From positions 6,524,501 through 6,588,500 of the forward strand of contig WARS01000026.1 in NCBI GenBank assembly GCA_008933995.1: a DNA stretch of 64,000 nt. The letters are read 5' to 3'. Of the stretch, positions 24,241 to 37,286 are shown piece after piece. This DNA comes from Datnioides undecimradiatus (taxonomy: Eukaryota > Chordata > Actinopteri > Lobotiformes > Datnioididae). Each line of letters begins with the position of its first letter. Within the stretch, counting starts at the first letter, position 1. Below the pieces are notes generated by a model. It did no database searches, was not told where the DNA came from, and saw nothing but the letters and a program-made list of their open reading frames with translations. The position numbers and the translations under genes are program-made.

Positions 24241-26712
24241 TACTGTTTCTTGCTTTGCATTTTATCATTGATTGATGTTCTCAAATCAGTTTCACTATCC
24301 GCTAGAAGCTATTTTTTCTTTCATACTGAAACATATTTTAATCTTTCACAAAAAAGCAGGAAAATAATTAGTGAAATGATGTTAAAGCATGCTAAATAAT
24401 CTCTTCAGGGAACCCTCACCCAGTAACAATTTCCTATGGTTATCTCAGTTAAAAAAAAATGTGTTTTAATATTAGTTATTACTACTTATTAGGTTTTACT
24501 CTTCAAAGTTCACAAGATCTGATTCCTGCATGGTTTCAGGATCTGAAAATATACCAGTGAGTCCACACACTTCTCATCCTCTTCTTTATATTTAAGCAAG
24601 CATGGCTTTAGTGCAGCTTATGAAGAATGAAAATGACCTATGTGGCCATTTAAGACAATTAGGTCAAAGAAGCATGTTAAACTAACAAATATTGAACATT
24701 GTAAAATGATTTTTTATATTTCTTCCCAGCTGATTGTATTCAATATCCCCAGCGATTAAGTAGGTTTCCAGGTTTAGTCGCCTGAGTTTCATGCCAGAGT
24801 TTCATCTTTCCGCATTTGAGCTTAAGGGACAGCTGAATATTTAGTTGACAGGATAGTTATGTGTGTGACGTGGCAGAGGCTTCAGGACTACCCTGGGTAG
24901 AGTTACCCCAACATTGCAGCATGAGCATTTTTACTGCCACAACATATCCATGCCTGCAACGCGTGTGTAGAGGAGTAGGGTAGTAGCTTTTAGCTTGCAT
25001 CAGAAAAAGTATAATACTGCGTATGGTCACCCTGCTGCCATTTACAACAGCACCTTCCTGACATTACTGAATGAGTTCTCCTTCATTGTATATTATAGTT
25101 TAGAGTCAAACACCACAGGTAAACACTACATTTTAAAATATTTATTCAGCATTTAGAAATCTGTATTTACATGCGTAATTCCAAAAAGAACTTAAAAATA
25201 AATAATTATCTTCCCAACCGTCTGAAACACTTTCAAAATACTGAAATGTTAAAACTGCTCTCAATTTGAGATCTTGTAGTTTGAGAAGATAAAAATAAAA
25301 TACACAGGATAAATATTTACATTGGTAAAATTGTTAAAAGCACTTTGACCCATGAACTTTTTCAGGCAATGAAGAGTGCAGCCCAGCACTATACTTTGTT
25401 CTGCGCCTAAATGCCTAACATGATACATTGCTCCTGCATCTTACAAGTCAAAAGAAAACTACAGTCAGCTAAGAGACAGTGAGGTCCTGGTGCACCTTTT
25501 ATTAGAAGACTTGGTCCCAAAAGCACATTCCATCAATAAAGCCTTATCCATCATCAATCTAATTTACCACCATCAAACAATATTTCCTTTACCACAAAAC
25601 AGCAGCTCTCCTAAGTCAACAGCAGAAGGCCTTGTTAAGCTTGCAAGTTACAGCCACAGAGTTGTGTATGCTGCCACAGGAAGATTCATAATGCAGTAAA
25701 AAAAAACCAAAACAAAAAAACCCCCCAAAACTAAACACCTCAACCATAACTGTTCTACACCTGAAAGCACCTATGGTCAGCTACAGTCTTACAACCAACT
25801 ATGAAGCAGTGTACATAAGGAGGAAAACAATTGAGAAGCACAGAATAACACCCCTTGTAACATAAACAACACAGAATCCCTGCGTGGCATACCAGTGGAC
25901 AGGCAGTCCGACCGACGGCTTCTTTCATTTATAAGCTATGAACACTTCAGGTTTTCAGATCATCACCCATCCAGGTTGTCAGGAGGACAACATGTGACAC
26001 ATATTTTGAAAGTGGGTTTTTTTTTTTGGTTTTTTTTTATTAACCAAATTCTGCTTTAAAAACAAACACTATATATATCGACAGGGATTAACATCCACAG
26101 CCGAGTTTCACATGAAACCCTTTAAAACAGGACTGAAGCTATCCAAGTAAAGTTTGAGGATTCTGCTTTTGTTACTTCTTATAGATCCTCCCTCACACAG
26201 TAAAGTCTCTTTTGCAACTCCATGTAACAGTGAACACTTAGTGGTTACCAAGAGGGAATATACAGTACAGGTTAGAGTTTCAGTGTGTAGGCCATTTGAT
26301 ATGGGGCACATTTAGGGACAGTGGCTAAATCTAAGGACATGGGGGGGAAGGGTTGGTGCCACAGACGTAGAGTCAAGTTTGATCTGAGTAAAATACTGAT
26401 ATATGTTGGACAATCAAGTTTCTCAGTGAGAGAAGCAATTCTGTTGTTGTTATAAGCAGAACTTAAGCCCATATTGACAGGTAAGTTTCAACCTCAGTCT
26501 CTTAAAAAAGTAAGAGATTGTCATGCTAAAAGGCATAATTTGAAACCATTCTAAAATGAAATGGCATCTCTCTCTGGTCCCTTTAGCGTTTTACTCTGAA
26601 ACCCTCCAGCAATAAAGAAGGTACACAGTAATAGGTCTGGTTCCATGGCTATGCCCAGGGCATAGCTGCCTGTAATTTAATGAGGCTGCAGAAAGACTAT
26701 GAAACAACTTGT
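24241..26712 (-). other. intergenic DNA and probable 3' UTR of the glutamate carrier
   Basis: No coding exon is visible. On the minus strand, AATAAA signals correspond to TTTATT at 26036, about 25498 and 25141, so the carrier gene's 3' UTR may reach any of these. A T-rich run lies at 26018-26040. Confidence 0.4.
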
Positions 26713-29512
<2,800 letters not shown>

Positions 29513-29535
<23 letters not shown>

Positions 29536-29622
29536 GGTTCTTGCTTGTTGTGAGTGCAGAAGTTGGTCAGCACAAAGGAGGAGGCCGCAGCGGGAGAGCA
29601 GGCTGAGAGTCCCTGAGAGACA
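29513..29622 (-). other. slc25a22-like: start-codon exon of the carrier gene, with 5' UTR
   Basis: On the minus strand a pyrimidine-rich acceptor (ttgccttgctcag) lies just before 29622. That would make this exon 29622-29513 with 87 untranslated bases before the ATG at 29535. Alternatively transcription could start just upstream from the TATA-like sequence at 29657-29666. Confidence 0.55.
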
Positions 29623-29656
29623 CTGAGCAAGGCAAGAGTAGAAAGACACTCAGGGT

Positions 29657-29666
29657 TATATATATA
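29657..29666 (-). promoter_or_regulatory. TATA-like element upstream of the carrier start exon
   Basis: The self-complementary TATATATATA lies about 125 bases upstream of the start ATG. It could support an alternative promoter but may be only a short AT repeat. Confidence 0.3.
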
Positions 29667-29832
29667 GAGACAAGTTCAGCCCTGCAGATCCAGGGATAAA
29701 TTCGAGAAATTACTCCCCACCCACTGCTCTGCCAGCCAAGAAATGGAGCCAGGGTCAGTGATCACCCTGTCGAAATCACACCGCAATCCAAATAGCTTGC
29801 AAAGATACACCTGCCTACTATGCAAAGAAAAA

Positions 29833-29935
29833 TTAGTTCCAGCTGCACACTGTTCAAAGCCTTACAAAACTGTACACCAATGGAGTGGGTAAAATCATAA
29901 ATAAAGTCTTAGTTCATTATTTATCTTCCATGTCA
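29833..29935 (+). repeat. direct repeat block R1, copy 1
   Basis: About 100 bases (from agttccagctgcacactg) that recur at 30578-30676 with only a handful of changes. It lies in the carrier gene's presumed first intron. Confidence 0.85.
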
Positions 29936-30481
29936 TTGAATTTGTAGCGGAAGGAAGCCAGAAGTGTGGTTTAAGAGAATCATAATGACCCTATGATGGC
30001 TCTTCCAAAAGTGCTGACACACAACCTCCAGCTTATTTCACTCACATATAGACATATAAAAGTCATCATTCATACTCAAAAACAAGACTAAAATCAGTAA
30101 AGTTCCAAAACTGAAGTGTAAATCTCGCTATTCTTCTGTCAAACTTTAACCCATTTGCTTCGAAGATGAGCCAAAGTGAATGTCAGGTTGAGCTCGAGGG
30201 CGCCCCCAGTGGTCATGTTTATTAAATAAGGTTCGAAAGCGCTGATTTTGGTAAAAGCCGTCAACTACTTATTGAAAAAATGCATTAGAACCAATACTGA
30301 GTTTCTGCCACCACATTTCAAGTCAAAGCTGGTGACTATATCTTATGCTATGGATTTATTATTTAAATGATCAGCTCTGTCTTCCGGGATACAACTGAAA
30401 CCTCTGATTAGGACGCTCACAGAATAAGGTCTTACACCGTCTGTCTGTTCTGAATACATTCTGATGTTTCACATATGCAAA

Positions 30482-30566
30482 GCCAAATTTGCATACTGTG
30501 CACACCTGTTCAGCTACTTTACGCTAAAGGAGATATAAAACAGTACTTGAACACAACTTGATTGCC
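30482..30566 (+). repeat. direct repeat block R2, copy 1
   Basis: About 85 bases (ccaaatttgcatactgtgca ... ggagatataaaacagtac ...) repeated at 30679-30763 with about five changes. Confidence 0.85.
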
Positions 30567-30577
30567 ACTGGAAAAAT

Positions 30578-30763
30578 TTGTTCCAGTTGCACACTGTTCA
30601 AAGCCTTACAAAACTGTACACCAGTGGAGTGGGTAAAATTATAAATAAAGTTCATTAGTTCATTATTTATCGTCCATGCCAAATTTGCACACTGTGCACA
30701 ACAGTTCAGCTACTTTATGCTGAAGGAGATATAAAACAGTACTTGAACACAACTTGATTACAG
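30578..30763 (+). repeat. R1 copy 2 followed by R2 copy 2
   Basis: R1 copy 2 occupies 30578-30676 and abuts R2 copy 2 at 30679-30763, so the order across the locus is R1 ... R2-R1-R2. A local segmental duplication explains this best. Each R2 copy carries a GATATAAAAC segment that looks like a TATA box. Confidence 0.85.
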
Positions 30764-30794
30764 CACATGTCGTGATCCCATGAGAGGAACCTAC

Positions 30795-30900
30795 CTTTGA
30801 ATGAAGTCAAAGAAAAGACTTTTGTGACAACGTTTTACCGCCGACTCTCCCTCTGCACCGCTGCAGGACTCAGCGAATGAATGAAAAAAGGAGGGCGCAC
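30795..30900 (-). other. slc25a22-like: candidate non-coding first exon of the carrier gene
   Basis: GC-richer sequence on the minus strand ends with a strong donor, TTCAAAG|GTAGGT, at 30795/30794. It lies 1.2 kb upstream of the start-codon exon. The 5' boundary (about 30900) is a guess; no TATA box is evident. Confidence 0.5.
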
Positions 30901-31193
30901 GCAACAGCTTGTCTCAGACATGACATGTTAATCAACGTGCTCCTCTGCAAAAGTGGGATGGACCAACTCGTCACGCGAAACCTATCGAACCAGGTGAGCA
31001 TGATGCAACGTTTCCTTCAAGTTGTTTCAGTGCAGGGAGATGAGCTTTTCGCAGACCTGTCAAACAGACCATTTTAATGGCTATTTCAGTGACAAAGATG
31101 CCAATTGTCACACCAAGACAATGAACACAGTGACCCCTGTTCTCTGTGAGAACAAGCAAGCTTGTAATGAACGCACAGAAATGTACTTAAATT

Positions 31194-31199
31194 TTTAAT
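31194..31199 (-). terminator. tshb: candidate tshb poly(A) signal
   Basis: ATTAAA on the minus strand (tttaat on +), about 210 bases past the tshb stop codon. Confidence 0.35.
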
Positions 31200-31409
31200 G
31201 GAAAGTCGCTTAGTAGGCACCATTCCTTGTAGTTTCATTTAGTTACAATGCATCCATTCATAACAAAGCTATAACTTATGCTTAGCAGTGTTTTTGCAAT
31301 GCCTTGCCTAACAAACTAGTGAAAACTACATGAGGAACTGAAATGCACTAAATTAACATCAACAAGCCGCTACATGTCCGACAGCTCTATCACTGATTGC
31401 AGCATAATG

Positions 31410-32223
31410 TCAGGTTTCCACAGCGGGCTGGTCCGGGCCCTTCATGCTGCCAATCGTCGAAGTGCATTGGTCATAGGAGATTCGGCTGGTGCGGACACAG
31501 TGGTGAGCGCGTGTGTCGCAGCGCCTGCAGCTGCACCGCTGGGCTGCAGGATAATACAGTTGTGGATTAACGTCCTCAGGGCAGCCTGGTATGCAGGCGG
31601 ATCGGTACACCAGAGAGAGAGGCACACAGCTACGCTGGATCAGGAAAGTCCTCCCGAACCGTCCCCTAAAGTTGGTGTCCTGGGGGAGGGGAGATGGAAC
31701 AATTTGGTAAGCCGTTATCACACCTGCTGCATACTGCCACACAATGTATCTAGAAATAGCCTATGACATAGTATCTGTGACATAACACCTAGGCCTGTAT
31801 GTAGATCCAACTAAGGTACAGCCTCATTTTCATTTAGATTCATTTTGAGCTTACAAATGTGTAAAATTGACTAACTTAAAGTTAGTAACTTAACTTATAG
31901 TTAGTAACTTAAATATCAAGCTGCCGATTAAAAATATAGGATTGCAGTATGTTTGCCTTAAGGGTGCCGCCCAATGGCCTGTGCGCATAACCAGGTTAAC
32001 ATTACTTAATACACAGTTTCCATGAAGAGTGTGTGTGAGAGTGTGTAGCGCTTGTCACCTGCGTGTAACAGTAGCCGCTGCAGATAGTAGTGTTGACAGC
32101 CACACACTGGTCACAGTCGTGCCTCTCCAGCCATAAGGTGTGATTCTTCAGCGTGCAGACACACGCCGTCCAGCCCATCAGCGTACACAGCAACATGCAT
32201 TTTACTACTTGTAACGAAGGCAT
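31410..32223 (-). CDS. tshb: thyrotropin (TSH) beta subunit, divergent
   Basis: Secreted pituitary hormone subunit that would pair with the common glycoprotein alpha chain and act on the TSH receptor. Two coding exons (32223-32059 and 31679-31410) join at YCYTQ|DTNF, the conserved intron position of glycoprotein-hormone beta genes, giving 144 residues. Residues 1 to about 21 are a signal peptide. The mature part has all 12 knot cysteines (23, 37, 40, 48, 52, 73, 88, 104, 106, 109, 116, 127), the sequon in VAVNTTICSGYC, and RTFLIQRSC and NPQLYYPAAQRCSCRRC blocks typical of fish TSH beta. Unusual: an extra cysteine (84), a second sequon NHT at 27, and CVP where CTY is usual. Synteny with tspan2/ngf supports tshb over LH or FSH beta. 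Whether it is tshba or tshbb is undecided. Confidence 0.92.
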
Positions 32224-32337
32224 GCTGAATGATATGAAATTGTAATGAATTTGATTTTTAATCATCTAATACATTTATGTTTTATTAATGATATCTTCTC
32301 ACTTTTCAAGATTCATCTTGACGTTGTGTCCACTCAC

Positions 32338-32372
32338 TTCCCCAAATCCCTCTCTCCTCTGTGACAATCTGA
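32338..32372 (-). promoter_or_regulatory. tshb: candidate non-coding exon 1 and promoter of tshb
   Basis: On the minus strand CATAAAAG (32402-32395) is a TATA-like box. A start site 25-30 bases on would be near 32370. A good donor GGGGAA|GTGAGT follows at 32338/32337, and an acceptor tcattcag ends at 32225, one base before the C preceding the ATG. A short untranslated first exon and a roughly 110-base intron match the known layout of TSH-beta genes. Confidence 0.6.
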
Positions 32373-32403
32373 GAAGATCAACAGTGTCCATCCTCTTTTA
32401 TGG

Positions 32404-35097
32404 AAACCTTAATCCACCCCGACTGTCCCAGTAGATTTCATTCTCCAGCATCATGGTAAAAAAAAACAACAATCAAGACAAACAACAACAAGTTATACAA
32501 CTCCTGCCCCGACCCTTAAACTTGTGTGGCATGTCAGAACGGATCCATGTGGTTGAATCCACACGTTTTAGGTCATGAGAAGTCCGCCTACCACATGTTT
32601 CGATTTCAGTCGCAATGTGTCCCAAAATTACTTGGAAGTGATTCTCCCTTTTAAGTGACATCTTAGTAAATGATTACTACAACACATTTATTTAGTAGCA
32701 TCAAGGACTATTTGTGCCTCTGGATGAGTTGATCAAATAATTAAATAGGAAATCTTAAGACTGATAAAAGCATTATTCAGTAATGAAACGTGAAGATTAA
32801 AGACACTGATACTTCTGTCAGTGCATTCATAAAATAAGCAAGAGTGATCAAATTTAGAGAAAGCTAAAAAAAAAAAATCAATAATCCTCTGTTTTCCTTT
32901 AAGGTGAGAATCCACAGGATCCAAAAAACTTAGAAGACGTCTTTTAGCAAATGGAAGAAACTCTAAATGAAATAAATTAGTTTAGATAATTCTCAAATAA
33001 TCCTGAGTTAAATTAAATATTTAATAATGATCTCATTTGGCTGATGCTGGGTCAGCACTCATGTTTCTGTCCTACCTGAGTGAAAAGGTTGTGCCCTCCT
33101 TATCTAAGCCATTAATGCTCCCCTTATTCCCATCTGTTCCCAGCGTGAGTGGCCATGTGCCCTCCAATGTTTCACTCACAGAGAAGTCAATAAATATGTC
33201 TTCCACACAAACAAGTGAGGATGAAGCTCCTGGTGTACAGAGACATTCTGATGATCACTATAATTTTTATTAAAAATATTGTAATGTAAATGTATTTTTG
33301 TATGACATTTATTGTCTTTGACATTTTGTATTTGTACTACCAATATGGATCATAAAACAGCACTCAAGTAACCCTCAAAATACCTTTTTAATGTAGAAGT
33401 AAAATTATTATGATTATTATTTTAATTTCTTATCTAATGCCTGTATCTGCATTTCAAATGGTCAACAAAAATACAGCCTCAGGTTCTTTAAGAACACTAG
33501 TGTAAATCTAAACAGAAATACATTCATCGCAGCTTTAATTAGTCTACATATTGTACACCATATAACCTGGTTAACTGGAGATTTTGCCACTAGCCTCTGC
33601 TTCTGACCTGGCCCCTGTTTCTGTTATTCTGTTTTTGCCTCCCATTTATCATGCAGGGTGCCTGTTATGTAACAAATCCATCAGATAATTACATCAAAGT
33701 GGGTCGTGGACAGTTCCCCAACTCCTGCCCTGACACAGATCCAGCTTTTTCTCAGAAGGGCGGATTATTATTTGTGTGAGGTCCATGAGGCAAGACAGCT
33801 ATTTGAAAAACTGAAGAATATTGTACTGGAGCAGGTGCAAACGCAGGTCACAAGTTATGGTACGATGCTTTAAGGGTCATATCTGAATCCAAACAAACAA
33901 AACAAACAATAAAAAAAAAAATGAAACACTAAAATCACTATTTTAGAACACGATATAATATCTTTTTCTCATACACATAAACAATAAACAATCATATTTG
34001 TCCTCAAATGGCAGCCTGCTTATATATACTTTTATCCCTTTCATGCATGAATTATGAAAACTTCAGTCATGATTGAAGTGTTGAGGTATTTTTTTACTTT
34101 TTTTTAGGGCATGAAAAAAAGATAAAACTGTTTTTTTTAACTGCATTTTTTCAAGGAATTGTCCACTCAGGTGGACAGCATACATTTTGAGTTTTTTAAC
34201 TAAAAAAAAAAAAACGTTGTTACAGTAATGTGAACATATTTGACATATTGTAACACTGTTCAACTCATGCATATACAAGAAAATGGCTTTTGAATAGCTG
34301 TCCACTGTAGTGACCACTATGCTTGAAAGGGGTAAAACAATTAAAAAATATATAAATAGAACTGTAAAATCCCAGTACATCCTAAAATAATAAACATTTT
34401 GATGCTGAATTGATTTATCCACTCAGCAAAGGTATTAAGTAGTTTTTACATCTGTTGAATAATGGGACTCTAAGAAAAAGGTCAGCAACTCTGCATGCAG
34501 GCGTGATTGCTGTCAGGCAGAGTTGTTGCACTGTGGTCAACTCCAGTCCTCACAAAGAGAGAAAGGTCCAGAATTATTTTAGGAACAGGCCAAATTAAAC
34601 AACACATTTGACTGCACTTTGGTTCAACCCTTTTATTGACTTCCTTATCGCCACAACGTCTGCAGGTGATGTCTGAGATTTTAATTCTGTGGCTATCTTT
34701 TTCAGATCACACTGTACAGGTAACTCTACACGCTCCGATAAGGCCCTGCAACTGGGTCAGACAGAAACATGAACCCCCCTGCCTCAGCTATGACCCCAGG
34801 TCAACAAGTCATTGTCAGACAGTTTGTTGAAGAAACCTTTTATTGACAGTTTTGATTGATTTGCCTTAATTATTATGAAGCAATAACAGAAGCATGCAAT
34901 GAAATATAAAAAGCACAAGCCTGCAGAGAAAACTTTCCAACCCTTAACAAGATCAAAAAACCTAAATCCAAACAATGGAGATGGCAAGCAAAGATTGGAA
35001 CACTGTTCTATAGGGGAAAACCAGGACGCATCAGTTGACTAGTACTTGTTGCTGCTGCTGAATAACAGCATACTTACTGTATTGAGCAAAAATCAAT
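32404..35097. other. non-coding, AT-rich region right of tshb
   Basis: No exon was recognised. There are several A/T homopolymer runs (for example 32867, 34201). A 78-codon frame at 33037-33273 has no family resemblance. In mammals sycp1 lies on this side of TSHB, but nothing here could be matched to it. Confidence 0.45.
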
Positions 35098-35575
35098 AAA
35101 AACGTGGGTGGAGAGTAGTTTGAATTAGGTTCTGGAGCTGTGCTCCACCGCATACATCGACCCCATTCGCCAGCCGCGACAGATTCCAAGTCAGTGAGAG
35201 TTCATCCACCAGGTGGTGCTGTAGTCACCAGGCTTCTCCTGCTGGGACTGCTCACATTGACCCACGTTTTCTGTTCACTCGCTCACCTGCTATTAGGAGA
35301 TACCCTGCTAGGGTAACGGTTGGCTCTTGTCTCAGAGATACAGTCTGTCTCTGGGGTACAGATACCTTTTCATTGGTCCCTTCATGAACTTTCATATAAA
35401 ACATTTTTGCATGTTTTAACAGTCTTTCAAAAAATAATCCTCTGTAGCAACCTTACCTCTTTGACTACAAATAACTATAGTTAACCTTCACTCAATAAAG
35501 GAAATTAAATTTATTCTGATTATAATCTAAAATCAAAAAGATGAACCGTGTGTGAACATTTTGATGTTTCCTAGA
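35098..35575. repeat. duplicated element, copy A
   Basis: The left part (about 35100-35336) is roughly 85% alike to 36003-36240, and the right end (about 35500-35570) resembles 36605-36700. The middle is shorter and unlike copy B. The type of element is unknown; no clear terminal repeats. Confidence 0.7.
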
Positions 35576-36002
35576 GGTGCATGTGACACCAGTGGAAATC
35601 TGAGAAATCTATCTCAAAACTCTACACCCACACTAAGGCCCAATCCTGTGGCCTAATATTTGAAAATAAAAAGCCATTAAGATGCCCTCTTGTGCCCTCT
35701 ATGATATCACTGTGGAGTAGAAAAGTGTCTTGTAGGTGCCCATGTGTTTTATTAGAGATGTATGCCTAGAAGTAAATGTTTTTCTTCTCATTTTAATCTT
35801 TAAAAAAGGGATTGCAATTGTTTCAACATAAATGCTTAACCACTCTCTGTGCAATGTTGTCCTTAATTTTTCTCCCACCAGTCCAGTCTGCAAGATACAC
35901 AGTCAAATCCTTATTCAAATTTAAAAACAATGGATTTGGCGATTATGTTCTTATTTTCTTAATTTTACCGGTTTTTCTTATTTTCAAACTTTAATTTAAT
36001 CA

Positions 36003-36705
36003 AAACGTGGGTGGAGAGTAGTCTGAATTAGGTTCTGGAGCGTTGCTCCACCTCATACATCGCGCTCATTCGCCAGCCGCGAGAGATTCCAAGTCGGTGA
36101 GGCTCGCATCCACCGGGTGGTTCTACCGCCACCAGGCTTCTCCTGCTAGAGCTGCTCACGGTGACCCATATTTTCTGTTCACTCGCTCACCCGCATCAGG
36201 TGATACCCTGCTAGGGTAGCGATTGGCTCTTGTCTCAGACCTTCCCCAAGGTGATTGGTGGAGTGACAGGCACTCAGCATGTGACCTCTGCAATGAGCTT
36301 CCGCCCACGAGAGGAAACGAGGAAAAAGCGGAGTATAAATACAGTATTAAATGTACATGACTCCTCTGTAGTGGTGCGAATAATAACCGACCGTCGTAAT
36401 TTGACAGTTAACGTGTATAACAGAAAAACTCAAGCAGAGATAATTTGTGATTTTTAATTTCCATTCTTTGTGTTTTAGATATTTATGTGCAAACAGTGAT
36501 ACGGACGCCCCGTGGCATGCTGGGAAACAGAGCCGTTTTCATCGGTTTCATTCATGTCTTTCATGAATCTTTGTACTAACAAGTTTATGCTGAGAAAAGA
36601 GGCTGAATTTCATTTCCCTCAATTAAATTAAATGTATTCGGATTAATGTATTTTATTGAAAACTATACAATCCAGCTTTATGTGAATATTCTGATGTTTT
36701 TTTAC
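36003..36705. repeat. duplicated element, copy B
   Basis: Second copy in the same orientation about 0.9 kb away. It has a longer middle (36240-36605) containing a TATA-like GAGTATAAATACAG (36332) and a gcatgctgggaaa motif (36516). The short frames inside show no known domain. Confidence 0.7.
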
Positions 36706-37259
36706 GCAAGGTAACGAGACCCAAACGTTTGGTGGAAGTTGGCTACATTACTGCTTTCTGGTACAAAAAACAATATAGTACTCCGTAACAGTAACAGTAT
36801 TGGATTGTTCTGCAACTTCTGCAACTTCGTCCATGTTATCTTCTACATTTATTCAACCGATCTGCAGGTACCTCACGACATGCTCTGTGCTGTGACTCAA
36901 TTTGACCAGGAGATGGCAGACAATCTCACGTGTTACTTCTCGATGGTGGTCGGTATCCTGTCTGGGTCCATCATTTCATGCCATTCGTTTGTTTCCTACA
37001 GCCTCTAACTCTGTAATTCACCTGTGCAGAAGTGTTTATGAACACCACCACACTCCAGGGAAATACAATTAACTCAAAGCTTAAAGCTCAATGTGACAGG
37101 TGTTAAAACAACAACAAAAAACACATGGCCAGATGTTACAGCTGGCGAAGAAATATAGGCTACCTCAGCCCGCAGGTAATGTGATTTTTAAAGTTTTTTC
37201 GTGCATTTGAAGGAATCAACGCTGAATCACGATTATGCTGCATAGCTTTGTGAGCACTT

Positions 37260-37286
37260 GCACACACACACACACACACACACACA
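37260..37286. repeat. (CA)n microsatellite
   Basis: About 13 CA units. Confidence 0.95.

Noticed and set aside
31374..31766. 130-codon forward frame opposite tshb exon 2
   Set aside because: It is antisense to a well-supported coding exon and is open because of that exon's composition; no family resemblance.
33037..33273. 78-codon forward frame right of tshb, considered as an sycp1 remnant
   Set aside because: No sequence resemblance could be shown; the idea came only from mammalian gene order.
35098..36240. reading the two direct repeats at 35.1 and 36.0 kb as LTRs of one retrotransposon
   Set aside because: They do not begin TG or end CA, no target duplication is evident, the interval between them has no retroelement coding, and similarity also extends to right-hand parts outside that model.
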